A stretch of DNA of 64,000 nt from Saccoglossus kowalevskii (lineage: Eukaryota; Hemichordata; Enteropneusta; Harrimaniidae), in contig NW_003149272.1 in assembly GCF_000003605.2 (NCBI RefSeq), positions 50,976 through 114,975 on the forward strand, given 5' to 3'. Shown one piece after another: positions 1 through 13,019 of this stretch. The notes beneath the pieces were generated by a model. That model saw only the letters and a list, made by a program, of their open reading frames with translations. It made no database searches and was not told the origin of the DNA. A program made the translations under genes and the position numbers. Position 1 is the first letter of the stretch. Each line of letters begins with the position of its first letter.

Positions 1-119
1 ACTACCATACATTACAGTGTGGTATATATGTTACTATCATACACTACTGGGTGATGTTCATGGAGTGGTATATATGAGGCATAATAGAATGGCACAAACA
101 GACTTTTATTTATACTCGT

Positions 120-150
<31 letters not shown>
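120..150 (+). repeat. CAA trinucleotide microsatellite
   Basis: About ten uninterrupted CAA units, in noncoding DNA. Confidence 0.9.
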
Positions 151-644
151 CGCATGACTTCTTATCCATTGCAACTGGAAATGTAATTGATAAAAAAAAA
201 AACTAGAAACGAAAGGTCAGACCGTTAACTGTGGACTGACAAAAGATAAAATTCCAAAGTGTATTCCAGCCAAGGTCAAACTTGACAATTAGATACTAAA
301 ATTGGGTTTCGCTGACAACATATTGCGGTACAGGGTCTAATTTATTATCTCTCGATTTCTCGCGATGTGCATTTCACAGAAAAGACAGTATAAGGCAATA
401 TATCTAGTACTTCCGGAAATGTCACGTTCACAGTAAAGAAGTATACCTGGCACTCGTTCTAATCGTTTGGTAGGTCTAATATAGAAACTATAACGCAAAT
501 AATCGCGATGACTTGTATTATAACTTAAAATTGGTCAAATACTTTGATAACCTCATTTAACTTTGAATTTAGAATACAAATTAACGTGTAGAGTTATAGT
601 GAAAAGACTGTTACACGGCCATGACAAGTATTCGCTATCTTCCA

Positions 645-662
645 CGCAATGCATGATGGGAG
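645..662 (-). promoter_or_regulatory. Staf/ZNF143-like site
   Basis: On the minus strand it reads CTCCCATCATGCATTGCG, which fits every position of the Staf/ZNF143 consensus YWCCCRNMATSCMYYRCR as I know it. Related 18-mers recur at 33181, 36210, 41543 and 57216, so the site may be repeat-borne. Confidence 0.35.
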
Positions 663-1302
663 GGTCGTGATTGGCAGCTACGTCATTACGCTACACAGAA
701 GTTAATAACATAATCAAAATAAAGTAGTTTATTACCATCGACTAATACAACATATATTTGATTTTAGACTACATAGTGATTTTTTACAATATCTGTAATT
801 ATGGGGTAATTTATGGTTTTTAATAAGTTTTCATTGGCAGGGCACATATCTCGACAAGTTCCCCATAAACCTCAATTAAACAAGACGAGAATTCGATGCA
901 ATTGGATTTTTTTCTTTAACTAACTGCTTGAGGGGGTTTATAATTGGAGCCAGGGGCGATATACTTTTTAAAATGATGGTCGTTTTCTTTGACTAGCATC
1001 GTGAAGGGGATTGACTGAAACGTCACGTCTCGGTTCGCGACTGATCGGTTCTTCGTGTAAGTAGATTGATTGGATAGTATAATACCGGAAGTGACGTAAA
1101 ATTAAACAGTGAGTTTAATACTTCGTTCAATTTATCTGATAGTTCGAGATTCCCGACTTTCCCGACCGACCGTTATAATGCCATAAATGCTTTTATCAAA
1201 TAACACATTTAAAAAAAAAAATATCGCGAAATAATACACCACAGTGTATGGATTCGCACTACTGTTTTTAATATAAAAGAGTATATTTATTATATAAATA
1301 AT

Positions 1303-1450
1303 AGTGTAGTATATATACGGTAGTATAAATATGGGGTATATCGACGTAGTATCGTTGCTGTATTGTGAACATCTACCGTAACACGACGCGATATATCGTA
1401 TTATAAATTGCCGTAGTATAACTAATGTAGTATATACAGCGTAGTATAAA
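1303..1450 (+). repeat. Irregular cluster of GTAGTATA motifs
   Basis: GTAGTAT occurs about six times in 150 bases, several times as CGTAGTATA or GTAGTATAAAT, at irregular spacing. It looks like a decayed tandem repeat. Confidence 0.4.
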
Positions 1451-1691
1451 TGGCGTAAGAATAATAAATGTATGAACGCGCATCTATAACAAAACGCTGT
1501 TGTCATTGTTATTTTCAAAGTTGAATCACAGACTTTAGAAAGATCGTTTTAAGGTCCATGGTTGAATACAAGACTATCAAAATTATAGAATGTCAAATGC
1601 TCGTAGCACGTGCAGTAATTACTGGTATATGCTAACTACTTTCAGGCTTTTCAAATATTTGATTTGTCGAGCAGATGATTTGTTACAAGTC

Positions 1692-1760
1692 AATACGTCA
1701 CAGTCCACGCAGCGCGTAGTGTTCCATATGGGTCTCATATACAATGCGACTAAAGTGTGC
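1692..1760 (+). mobile_element. Fragment of the TTAA miniature transposon family
   Basis: The stretch CGCAGCGCGTAGTGTTCC followed by ATATGGGTCTCATATACAA resembles the subterminal part of the elements at 35354 and 41322. No terminal TTAA end is recognisable here, so it is an old partial copy. Confidence 0.35.
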
Positions 1761-4700
1761 ACGAAATTCAAAAGAGCTCTCCGCGTCGACTATGCCACTC
1801 CTTCTGAAATGGCGGTGTAGTACATTCACCGTGGCTGTGAACAGTCATTTTGCACATTCACTGTGATCAGTCATTGGGTTATCTACTTTAGATTTTAGCA
1901 TATATTTTCTATTGAGTATATATGAGTGTAAGACCCAACTATTGATTAAAAAAACAGTCGTTTTTCAGGAACGTTTATTTTTACGACACTAAAGTACGCA
2001 TTGGGATAATGTTAAAATGTTCCGGTGAATAGCGCCCTCTATTCTCTTGTTATTCTGGTTTTGTCAGGTTTTCTGCGTTCTTTTGATTAACGTCTAATAC
2101 TTATTATCGTCATCTTTATTATATGACAGTATTCATAACATGCGTACGTGAGAACGGGGCATTGATTGACAGTCATCGCGAAGGCATAATCTTCCCCAAC
2201 TGGGAGACAATCCACCCCGAGGGCGGTGTCTATTTATCTCTCTCCTAAGTACCGATGACATTGATAAGAAATTGACACTGCCCAGCTTGTGGAGGATACG
2301 GGGTACTCGTGGGATGTCCCGTATTTTCAGGACATGTTTCTTTCTTATCAAATATCATGAAGGAAAACGACTTGAAGGCCCGGTGGGCAAACTGGAAATA
2401 CGCTGATTACAAACGCAAACTTGTCTCTTTTCTCGGCATCAGTCCAGTTGCACAAACGTAGAGTTGTCATATTTCAAGTCGCTTAAAACTTCCAAAAATC
2501 GATATGCATACAATATACGTGGATGATAAATGAACATTTTTAATATTATTGTGTGGAGTGTTTAGCTGGGTGGAAATAATAAATTGGGGATCCCTCACTT
2601 GTATCTGTCGAGTATTTGAACTAGCTCACTGAGCGAGGACCGTTACCAGTCGACTCTACACACGTCGTGTACATGTTTTGCTGGAACCATTCCCGGGGAA
2701 CGATTACACTCTGGTATTATGTCCGTAACTGCAGGATACCTATCTGACTGACAGATACGTCAGGATGAAGGGATGTATGGATTTCCAATCATCGTATCAT
2801 AATAATAGTCACATCAAACCCTGTGACATTCCACCTCAAAACCAATAATAAAACAGAACACTTTTTATCATGGCGTGAGCATTATTCTGAGAGCGTGTCG
2901 GGTGTTCGGGAGCTAGAATTGAAATTTTACGCGTATCAAGAAAAAAGCTGATTTCTCTAGCGAAACACCTGAAGTGTTAAGTCTATATTCACTTTGTTTG
3001 TTTTTAATTCCAACTCTTCTGAGTCAGTGCTGAGATTATGCCCAACTGACAACGCCAGCCGTGATACCATAATCCGGCGGTAAGACAGACGTATTTGTTA
3101 TATTTCGCTATCGTGTTGAGAGATTCATCTTAACTAAACATCAGTAGTAACATCGTCACGCCCTGGGGGTATTCACTAGTATATCTGTACACATCTCGAC
3201 ATTGGGAAAATTTGAATTTAATTTACATTCATATTAACACCCGGAATCCTGGGATTTCTATCTGATGACAGCCATGAAATGGGTTATGGGTAACTTACTG
3301 TTTCAACACACCCCGTGTGAGATGTTTTTGTGTCACTACTTGGTAGACGGTGTCAATTTTCATACTCTTCGTATTTTTAGCTGAGAATGATTGCAGTCAC
3401 AGCTAGTTAGACAAAGAAAGATCACAGTTATGATCTAAAACTATGTTTTTTTCAAACTTAAGTAATAAAGAAAATGATGCTGACAAAGCGAAACTTGTTA
3501 AATTACACACATCGTATATAAACGTTAGCCAAAAACATTTAGTTATTGTCTGTACACTAGATTTGTTGGCATCCTGGGAGATTATTGCTCCATATTTGGG
3601 GGGGGGGAAATCGGCATTTGCATTGGTGCGACCACGAATGCTCGGAAGCTGAATTTCAAACCTTGTCAACGGTTGTTGCCTAGATACTCTGTTAAAATAC
3701 TCTTATTACATTGTCGGCGCGAAGTGATAACAAAATCATTACGAAAATAGAAACTTAACTTTGTTATTATTCAAATTAAAATTACGGGTCACAATTTGGC
3801 CGAATCCAGCTAAATTGGGTAAACTAGCTTGTATATGTAACCAATTACACGGGAGTTCACCCTTATACACACATTGCACAAGAACTGAAAAGGAGCGCAA
3901 AGTCCGCATACGTCACTTCCGTCGTGGTGAGTGTATTCACATTAGAATGCACAAAGTAAACCATTAATCTCACAGATCCATCGCAAATTGACACGACTTT
4001 GGTCAAAAGAAATATGTTTTGTACAAAAGATTTCAAGAAATCCCGTAATTGGTTAAAGTATACGGTAATGATTGTGGAGACTTAGAATGAATTGGATATG
4101 TGTCAAAAACATATGACCTCTATATCCGTCCGTCTAAACCGGCAAAGTTAAAGTAGTTCACATAACTGCGTTTACACTACTAAACGACGCCCGAACTGTT
4201 TCTGTATTAAGTTACGATTTGTTTTATTTATTTATTTTATAAAGTTAAATGAGGAATATTATGTTCCATTAGGCAATAACTTTATCAGAATTTTATATTT
4301 GTCATTGAAATAATATCAGACATTATTGTTTGTTTTTTTGTTTCTATGCGAAAATGGTCCGAGCTCCTTGGTTTGCACAGTGTAAACTACAGCATGGACA
4401 CGCGACTTTTACCCTGACTGCATGCGCACATCTATTAAAGTGAATTGTGGTGGGTGTGTTTAAATCGGAGGACCAGTCTGATGAGAAAAATGCGTTCCAA
4501 CTTGATCCAGAACCACGATTCAAAACCGTATCCTCCCTTCGAGAAGTTCACTAATGGAAAACTGCTTAGTCGTCAGGATGACTAGAATTACGGCGACTAT
4601 CGATGTTATTTACTACGCTGCCACCAGCCCCGATTTAGGCATCATCCCTAGATCGATCGAGAGAGCTCACCGATTTGATGTTTCTTCAAGTCGATGAGAA

Positions 4701-5349
4701 ATGACTCGTTTACAGTTGTTGAAGAGTTAGTGGTAGGATTGCAAGTGTAATCATAGCGACATGGGGTTAAGTCCCGAACGCTGACAATAGTTCGATATTT
4801 TATGACTTCTCAACGCCATAAATGACATTAGGCTCTTCCATTAAACACACATACTCCCACACGCCGATAACCGTCGTCGAAATATCCACCCACATTGCCG
4901 CACACCCAGGGTTGCGATGTGTATATTTTTATTTCAGTGGATGGTAGTTTGTTTCTTTACTGTGGCATTATTGGTAGTCGGGTTAGGGATAGTACATTAG
5001 ATTTGAAAACAAATCTCGAGTAGATATGCTCCCTCCCCGCAAAAAGATGCCATATGTAAATGTTATGCAAATGCAGGAAGATAAAATGTCAGCACATCTC
5101 GCGACAGAGAAACAAAGTAGCGTGAAGAATAGACATTTTGACTAGAATTATTATCTCATCGAGTTGTTGATTTTGTTACTGAAATGTCTTTCGTGGCCTA
5201 AATGAGTAATAGTTACATAAAATTTACGTAAAATCTCGTTTCTGGTTTCTCTACTTTTACTGTTTTTATTTACGTCACGTGTTGTCGCTCTATTAGTGGG
5301 ATTGGTGCAGGTTATTGGAACAGCCTTCGCTGTCATGAAAAAACCGTTA

Positions 5350-5357
5350 TCACGTGA
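5350..5357. promoter_or_regulatory. TCACGTGA palindromic E-box
   Basis: Perfect 8-bp palindrome of the MITF/TFE/USF type, one of about twelve in the window (see findings). Confidence 0.3.
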
Positions 5358-5529
5358 TGTTCTTGTTGAGAAACAAAAAATCTTACTTTATCTGTCTACC
5401 GAGACAATCAAATAAATCATGGTAAAAAACAAACGTCACAATATCTTTGGAACAAACTTGAATAATGTGGATGTGGGATGTGGTAGGATAACTACTAGTG
5501 TTGCGCAATCGGTAAGTGTCCACGATCTA

Positions 5530-5632
5530 CAAAATGATTGGTTGTCCCAGCTAGATGTTCCGTGATTGGCTAATTCCTCGTGTGTACTGGATCCGTGCAG
5601 CCAATCGGTGATCTGAAAGCCAATTCTAACTC
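5530..5632. promoter_or_regulatory. Cluster of CCAAT/ATTGG boxes
   Basis: Two ATTGG motifs on the + strand and two CCAAT-type motifs facing them lie within 100 bases, including a perfect GATTGGCT...AGCCAATC inverted pair. NF-Y-type binding or a decayed inverted-repeat element would both explain it. Confidence 0.25.
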
Positions 5633-8470
5633 AGGGAGTTCGTTATTTTTTAGGCTCAAATGCTCGGCAAAGGTTGAATTCGACTATCATCGACTAAGTA
5701 GGCACATTCACCGTCAGTGTAGATCTGTGCACAAGTATGACTACTAACCGCGTCTCACACACGAACGCTTGTGTGGAGGTACAGAATAACCGAGGTTCGA
5801 CTTCAGAGAAATAATCACACTGCCGCTATTTAATCGAGGCACGCCCACTTACCGGGATGGTACGCTATCGGAACGTAACATCCTTACTTGACAGTGTGGG
5901 ATATGTTATATAATCATTTCAGGGTAAATAACATTCAGGTTTGAAATTAGATTTCTGCGTGTTCTGATTGATATTGTTTTTCAAGCGGGTGGGTGTGCAC
6001 ATTTTCCCTCATCCGCTCCAAACCGCCTGTTGTTCCTGCGTGAAATCATTGGATTGACCCGGTTCCCATACTTTCGTAGATGTCACCTATTCTACACCCT
6101 CCCCGGCCTCCAATATATCGTATTGTGCCAGTCGTCACCGCGAAACATCTCTCTTCTTGCTAAGTCATACGCCAGTCATTTTTGCCCGACCCCTATTAGG
6201 GATGGGTGGAATAAAATGTACACCTTTGGTGTGGCGTTAGAGCATTGTTTCGTTATTTACCGCAATGCACTTTTACTTGAACATTTTTAGTAGTACTGCT
6301 CGCGGCAAAATTCAATAAAATCGAGACGTTCCATCTTAATGTACCAAACCCTAATCAAGTCATTTTCCTTTGTTGCCCTTTAGATTAATACACAGCCTAG
6401 TTTAACCTGACGTTTCCGCGCTCCCTTGTGAAAGTCGCAAATTCAATTTTCCCGTTTCCTCTTACAGCGAGAGAGTGCAGTTGTTATGGAGCGTGCATAC
6501 CAAACACAGCACATTCCGTACGCTGGTCTCCAATATAGTTTATTGTTTGACGGGGATTTTATTAAATATTTGGACCCCCGGTCTAATTTTCCGGTCACTT
6601 CCTCGTACATACGCGTTCCGTGTATCTTATATTTCTGCTGAGTATCGCGAATAATTGAGATCCGCATCAGTGTAGACGTCTATTTTTGTGTGTATATATG
6701 TGGGGATATTTTTGCGAAGAATCCTGTCAATGGAGGCTTAAACGCTTTGAATTCAGTAAATTTATTGATCTTTTCGTGGATCGTTTTCCAGACTTCATAA
6801 TTATATCGTCTCGGGCGTTGGACGGGGTTAAACTGAACGGTGCAGCGCGGGAAACCCGAACCACGTGACATCCGTGACGAGATGCACAAACACAAGATTG
6901 AAGTTTAATTGCGTTTTGATCTTCCAAAGTATAAAATTATTCTCAAAATCATTTTGATGAAAACAAAATACAGAAAAACTCACGCAGATAAGTAATCCGA
7001 TCTGGAGTTGCTATTACAGCTAAACGTGTAGAACTTAATTGAATTTTCAAATTTGACTGAGTTCTCCTTTTCCCCCACTGTAAACTACCCCACCTTTATC
7101 ACGCGATTACGCTGTAAAATTGTCGTAAAAAACACCCACTTTTCCCAGGCAATCACCATCATCCGGGGTATTCCCAAGTCGACAGTTCTCCAAATACTAT
7201 TAAGCTTACCGCTCGCTATGATTACGTCCAAAAGCATCTTGCAATCCAGTACCGGGGGACGTAGAATCAGACTGGGACGGCTTACAGTTGCGTATACCCG
7301 CCGACTTCAATATTGAGAACCCCCTGCGGTGCTAATTTGTTGGAAGTGTCACTTTGTGTGTTTTCAATTAACCTCTAATTATAAGCTAATATAACCGTGC
7401 AGATAAGGGGATCTATATCATATCACTATTGCATCGAGCCCAATCGATCTCGCTTACTCGTTCAGTGCGTTAAAAGGAACAGCAAATTATATTGCACCAT
7501 TCGGCCTCGTTCTCATCACTGCCGTCACCCCCGCCTGAAATGTACGAATGTGCGCCATTTTTTAAAGTAGCTTGGACACCTCTCCTGTTTATTGAAAACA
7601 CATCCCAAACTAGCTAGTTATATTACAAACTCGGGGCGTCATCAGACGTAACCGTGTCCAGTAAGGTAAATACATGGCGTAGTTTTCTAATAAACGACTC
7701 GGCGCCCCGTATATATTTACTCAAAAGTTGTAGTTTATCTTTTCCCGTAATAAGGTGCATAATTGAAGTTTATATTACTATTAATGGCCTTCTTCTTGAT
7801 AAGAAAAAAAATGAATCCGAAAGAACAAATACAATTAATATTTAGTGGTCAGATGTCACGATCTTTTAAAATTACTTGTTCACTGGCTCCATTTTCCAGT
7901 CGAACTGTTTAAAATTATAATTGTACGTTTCTCAGTAAAAGAGGAAACGTATAACCTAACCAAATTCAGTATATAAATATTGGTCCAATTCTAACATTGA
8001 CTGTGAATTCTATTATTATTCGTTGATAAGATCACTTTCCTCGATGCCGGGGAGGGGGATAACACCCTCACTCCACCAAATTCCGTTGACGTGTTCTTGC
8101 TGTCCTCAGTGGATATTATCGCAGCTAGTATTATTTTGCCAAAACACGCAGTACTGTCGCGTATAACTGCAATAGTACATATTCGTAGCAGTTGGACTCC
8201 AAGGAATTAATATGCGCGTTCATATTTCACTCATTCCATTCTATTTTCCATCTATATGTTAATGACCAAAGTAAATTTCAAGTTGAGATAGTAATCGACC
8301 AATTTAACATGAAAGAGATATTTAATAGGGTGAGTGGTTCCAAGCAATATCATAAAAGAATGACGATATGAGTAAGGAAGTGAACACAATTAGACATGTT
8401 GATTAAAATACATGTACTAGTAAGGAGATGGGTGTAGCGGCGACATGATCACGTGGTACGAAACAGCTTA

Positions 8471-8477
8471 TATAAAG
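8471..8477 (+). promoter_or_regulatory. Canonical TATA box, possible distal promoter
   Basis: TATATAAAGGGGGAGGG is followed by a CpG-containing stretch to about 8620. It lies 4.3 kb upstream of the LMO4 coding start. It could drive an alternative 5' exon or a noncoding RNA, or be chance. No coding exon is visible just downstream. Confidence 0.2.
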
Positions 8478-11156
8478 GGGGAGGGTGAAACATGCGTCGA
8501 GGGGAGGGAAGTAGCGTACGTCAGTGCACTTTGTCCCGTCACGTTGTCGGATCGGCTTCTGACATCATCCCGTTATGGACTAGAGACAGTCTAAGACGGA
8601 AACACGCTAAGCCGATCTCGAAACATAACTAAGACACGGAATGGGGAGTGGGTCATTTTACTTTTTTTTCTTATTGGGAAGAACAGTTAATTAGGAACCC
8701 AATTACGTGACGACTGTTCATGACTCGGACGATTCAACATAGACAGTGCACTGACCTTCGTGTCCCTTGTTGAATTGCATGGTGGTTTTGTCTCTTTTTG
8801 TCTTGAATCAAACAAATCGTTTTGTGTTTTTCCAGTTATTCTATATAATAGTCCCCAGAATTTGTTTATCTGCCTTGATGAGGATATCACATTGTGCGGG
8901 ACCGCATCCAGTGTATTTACGTGTGATGTCAAGAAATAAAGGCCGACCACTATTCGATATTTTCTCGTTTTATCGGTAACCTATCATCCATGTTGTTTTC
9001 AATACTTGATTAAAATCGAATTGGGAAAATTAGAAATTAATCGGAACGTCATCTGTCAAAAGGGATGTATCTTTCAAGGTCTTCAGCAATCATTAGTTGC
9101 TAAAATTATTTTGAAACTTAATCCGAGTTCATCAACTAATTTGTTTTCAATCTGCCTGACAGTTGCAGCTTTTAAAAAACAAAACAACAGCAACTGTGAT
9201 AGTCTACCCACGGATCTTTTTTTAGCTCCATGGTCTGCCTCAGGCTCCCCGCGCAGCTCTTAATTTCCCTGCGAGCAGGTAATTAATAATAACATAACAC
9301 ACAACAATTAAAGTGATAGACGCTGATTTGTAAATAGTACCTTATCAACAACCATATTTTCATTTAGTACATCAAAAAAAAGCTGGCAACAGAAGCTACA
9401 TAGCGTTCCCGGTAGCATTGCGTGAACACGATGCCGTTATTGCGATGTGCACCACCACCTTCCGAGGACAGACGGTCACGTGGTAGATCCTTCTAATATT
9501 GGCTTTTAATTAAAACCGAATTACTAATCAATATTTATAGGTTAGGTAATCTCAATTTCATTCAACTTTGTATCACAGCGAATTACACCAAGGAAAGTCA
9601 GTCATCCAACCAACCACGTAAACAGCCCAGAGATAATATAAAACTCAGTACGTTTTCCGACCCGACTGTCGACGATGTTCGTGTAATTGAAAGACAGACT
9701 TGATTACATTCTGGAGACGAGTTTGCTAATCAGTATGAGTGTCATTTGCTCTCGTGATTTCATTACATTTTACTCGAATCTGCACAAATTTGTCAGAATC
9801 TCCGTGACGAGGCCCGCGAAATTGACAAGACCGCATGCTTCGCGTGGTGTGATTGTCTTGCGCGGGGACGGATAAGGCGCTCACATACGTTCTTGCTGAC
9901 GAAATACAACTACTGTCCGATATCGAAGCGAGTAACATAGGTGTCAATTAGAGAAAACGCTCCTAACCCAGATACGACCATTTCTATTATTGAATTTCAA
10001 ATATCGAGTCGCATACGAAATGCAGCCAATTTCCTTCCATGACAGCTGCCACCATTCATAATAAACCCTGTTTATTTTCATTGACATTGGGTAAATTGCT
10101 CGACTAGCTTTATAATAGCTCGCAATAATGAAACCTTCAAATTGGGGACGGATTAAACCTGTAATTGGGTTCTTGCTTGGAAACATCAATCACGCTAGTG
10201 ATGCGTCGACGATGGTTTGGAAAGAAAAAAAAAAACGTCACATCATGAAGAATTCTTCTCGGTTCCCCCGGCTTAGCGCGTTCGCGTCTTCCAAGTCCTT
10301 ACTAATGAAGTACCATATTTTTTAATAAGCCACTAACGCAGTATACGATAGAATGTACGATGTCCGCTCTGTGCGACTTCCCTGAAGAACACGGACTATT
10401 TTTTTTAATAAGTTGGGTAAAGGAAATGAAGTTGTGGTGATAGGTCGACGACCCCGCGCTAGTTAATTAGTGTGTCTTTTAATTGGCCGATCCAAACACA
10501 CATTTCTGGTCGTGTAGTCTGAATAAATCAAACTATCGCCAACATTGATAACCTGAGGAACGTCGTGTTACTCGTGCTGTTATTTTGTTTATTTATTTAT
10601 TTATTTGACGTGGCTGTCATTGTTTTATTGCTATTGTTTTTCCATCCTTCGTGATATATTGGATTTCATTATGCTATACTGACCGAGACAATGGCCCGAT
10701 ACTGTCTCGCTGTGAAATGTACCTGGATGTGTTGACAGCTATACGATGTAGTTAAATTGAATTTTCCTGTCCAGTTTCAGACGTGCTTGTCACCGTTTTA
10801 ATTAGTCTGGTTGTTCCCGGTATTAATACCAATATTGGTACAATAAATAACTCGTTCGTTATCCCGTCCCCAACGTCCGGACTCCAACTTTAACGGCAGT
10901 GTCAACAATAACGCAACCATCCCGGGTAATTTTTTCAGGTAGATTGCAATTACGTGCCGAATTGTAGCATCAGTTTCGTGAGAAAGCTTAATTGTGTCGG
11001 ACTTATGAGTTAGTAAACAAATAATTGACAGCGGGTATTGTTGTTGTTCGTCGCTGGCTGTCATTGAAAGCAGCTGTATTGTCGCCTTGGGTATATGTGA
11101 CTCAAGCTCCCATAGAAAACCAAATAACGTGGTAGGGTAAAATGTAATTACACCCG

Positions 11157-11168
11157 AGTCACGTGACT
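11157..11168. promoter_or_regulatory. AGTCACGTGACT 12-bp palindromic E-box
   Basis: This is the longest perfect palindrome of the TCACGTGA group and lies about 1 kb upstream of the candidate LMO4 first exon. bHLH-zip factors (USF, MITF/TFE) bind such sites. Confidence 0.35.
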
Positions 11169-11228
11169 GCAGATTATCTCTTTAATTATGGATACCTTAT
11201 TACAGCGCAACTATGCCAGGACGATCCA

Positions 11229-11247
11229 TTTCCCGCCGGCGGTGGGA
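11229..11247. promoter_or_regulatory. E2F-like dyad
   Basis: TTTCCCGCC is followed directly by GGCGGTGGGA, giving two facing E2F-type half sites around a CCGCCGGCGG palindrome. It lies about 0.9 kb upstream of the candidate LMO4 exon 1. The surrounding 11.1-11.6 kb is complex, non-repetitive sequence rich in TAAT cores, as expected of a regulatory block. This is motif evidence only. Confidence 0.3.
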
Positions 11248-11921
11248 TTGCCGTTTATGAACAGAGGGGCTTGTAGTGAATTATTTTAATTAGATTAATG
11301 GAATGCGAGTGCATTAGGCAAATCATGGTAAAAGGTTTATTTTTGTACAGCGAGCACTCAGATCCATTAGTACGTAACCCAGCAAAGAGGAATAACGTGT
11401 AAAATGACAAGGTCGGAGATTAAAAGCATGTCAAGCTAAATTAGTCTCCCCCGCCACCATAATGGAACGTGCCACTTAGGTTGGCAATTACTGGCAAGGT
11501 GGCTAGTTTGTCGTCTGACCATTGTTGGCGCTCTCTTCAGTACTCCACACATGTTGGTTTCAGCTGACACGGTTATTTAGAACGGTGTAACGTGATTCGC
11601 CCGCTGGTAATCATTGAGTCTCATTCAAGACAAGGTTCAATACTGGTGAAAAGCCTCAGTGCTGGCATTACGTCGACAACGATAACAGCCATTGCTGGCT
11701 AACACGAAGGCACCTCTCAGACCCGTCAGTTCATACGACTACATGTACACACGTTCACAGCGATTCCGAGCGAGTTACCCGTCCTACTCCGATCGCACTG
11801 TAACGTCGAGATAACTGGAGTGATACTGCAGACCCTCCCGCGAGTCACGACATACCAGTTGACGAACGAGCACAGTGTCTTTGTACGGACGTATCATCGC
11901 CTCCATCACATGGAATGGTTC

Positions 11922-11930
11922 TATATATTA
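11922..11930 (+). promoter_or_regulatory. TATA-like element ahead of the candidate LMO4 exon 1
   Basis: TATATATTA lies about 180 bases upstream of the GTGAGT donor at 12107, in a CpG-containing stretch. The position would suit a promoter for the candidate first exon, but TATA-like strings are common in DNA of this composition. Confidence 0.15.
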
Positions 11931-11954
11931 CCGTGTACACACAGCTAAATGACT

Positions 11955-12106
11955 AATATCCAGCGTCGCTAAAAGCATTTGCTGTTACGTTTTTTTCTTC
12001 TTAACTGTGAAGGGACTATAGTGGCAACACATTATTGTGATAGATCGCTATAGATCGGCTTGTCCGCTAATGGAGAATAAAGGTCCTCAGTTCGATAACA
12101 TTACCG
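11955..12106 (+). other. LMO4: Candidate LMO4 first exon (5' end uncertain)
   Basis: ACCG|GTGAGT at 12107 is the strongest donor close upstream of the acceptor at 12775, and splicing it there leaves a 669-base intron. The preceding sequence is CpG-rich and not repetitive. A TATATATTA at 11922-11930 could place a start near 11955, but that end is a guess. An ATG at 12070 is in frame with the LMO4 coding sequence across this junction. Only transcript data can settle the exon; one or more further 5' exons could lie anywhere upstream. Confidence 0.3.
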
Positions 12107-12775
12107 GTGAGTGTGCATACTAGTATATTGCAGACGAGGCCATCGCTGTGTGTGTTTACAGTCAGTCCTTCGTTCTTTTTCCCGATGCTTATCGTCATTT
12201 TCCGCCACTATTACAGGGTAGGGATCGTCGATTGTCAAATGTGTGCGTTCTGCGGGCTGCTGGACCGCCCTTTTAGCCATGCATTCGCTGGTTAAAAGCA
12301 CATAGTGGCCTGATTGCGCTAACAGCTGCGTTGAGGCACGCTTTAAATAGTGCTTGGGTTGACCTCACCAGTGCGTCGATATTACTTGCCTTGCATGTCG
12401 TTTGTAAGATAGAATACATTACTGGGCTGTTGACAGCTTCGAAGAAACACGACTGTCTTACTAAAAAACGTTCAGCGCTGTCTTTAAGATTATGAAATTG
12501 TCAACCAGGGCACCAAGGGTGGTCTTGAAATCCACTACGGTTCGCCGCCCAATTTGAAACCTGGGATCCTGTCAGTCTCGTTATGTTTTGACGGCGTGTG
12601 GTGGTGTATATAGCATACACTCCAAGTAAAAAACACACCACGATTGACTCACTCTGTGGGTAAGCCTCGTAAAAAATGTGGCTATAAAAATACTTGTGCC
12701 CACACACCCTTCCTCCTCGCATTCACGGGTTGTTTATTTATTAGGCATTTTTGTCGACTATTTTATTTTTTACAG

Positions 12776-13019
12776 CAACCATGCAGCAACAGCGGGCACA
12801 GAGTGTAGTGAGTACAACGAACAACAACAACAACGCCAACGTCAGGTCCTGCGCGGGATGTGGCGTAAAGATCATGGACCGATTCTTACTACATGCTCTT
12901 GATCGCTATTGGCATACTGGGTGTTTGAAGTGTACGTGTTGTGGGGCGCAGCTTGGTGAATTGGGTCCGTCGTGTTTTTCGAAGGGAGGCATGATACTCT
13001 GCAAAAAAGACTATTTAAG
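12776..13019 (+). CDS. LMO4: LMO4 exon encoding the N-terminus and LIM domain 1
   Basis: The exon follows a pyrimidine-rich acceptor ending in TTTTTTACAG at 12775 and stops before a GTAAGG donor at 13020. Five bases (CAACC) precede the ATG at 12781. Translation gives residues 1-79 plus two bases of Arg80. All eight zinc ligands of LIM1 lie here. A short AAC repeat makes five consecutive Asn codons in the N-terminal tail, a part of the protein that varies among species. Confidence 0.93.

Larger units (their letters stand above)
1..11900. other. Upstream intergenic DNA without a supportable gene
   Basis: I read both strands and found only short open frames lacking recognisable domains or credible splice sites. 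Contents are a CAA repeat at 120-150, repeated GTAGTATA motifs at 1303-1450, a Staf-like site at 645, a degenerate transposon fragment near 1692-1760, a CCAAT-rich patch at 5530-5632, a TATA box at 8471, and complex TAAT-rich sequence at 10.4-11.6 kb that may be regulatory. Undetected 5' exons of LMO4 remain possible. Confidence 0.6.

Noticed and set aside
1132-1518. 128-codon minus-strand frame
   Set aside because: It is rich in Ile, Tyr and Phe from AT-rich, partly repetitive DNA, with no domain.
2031-2043. AGCGCCCTCTATT as a CTCF site
   Set aside because: It matches the core but fails in the TGG part of the motif. One partial match is not enough.
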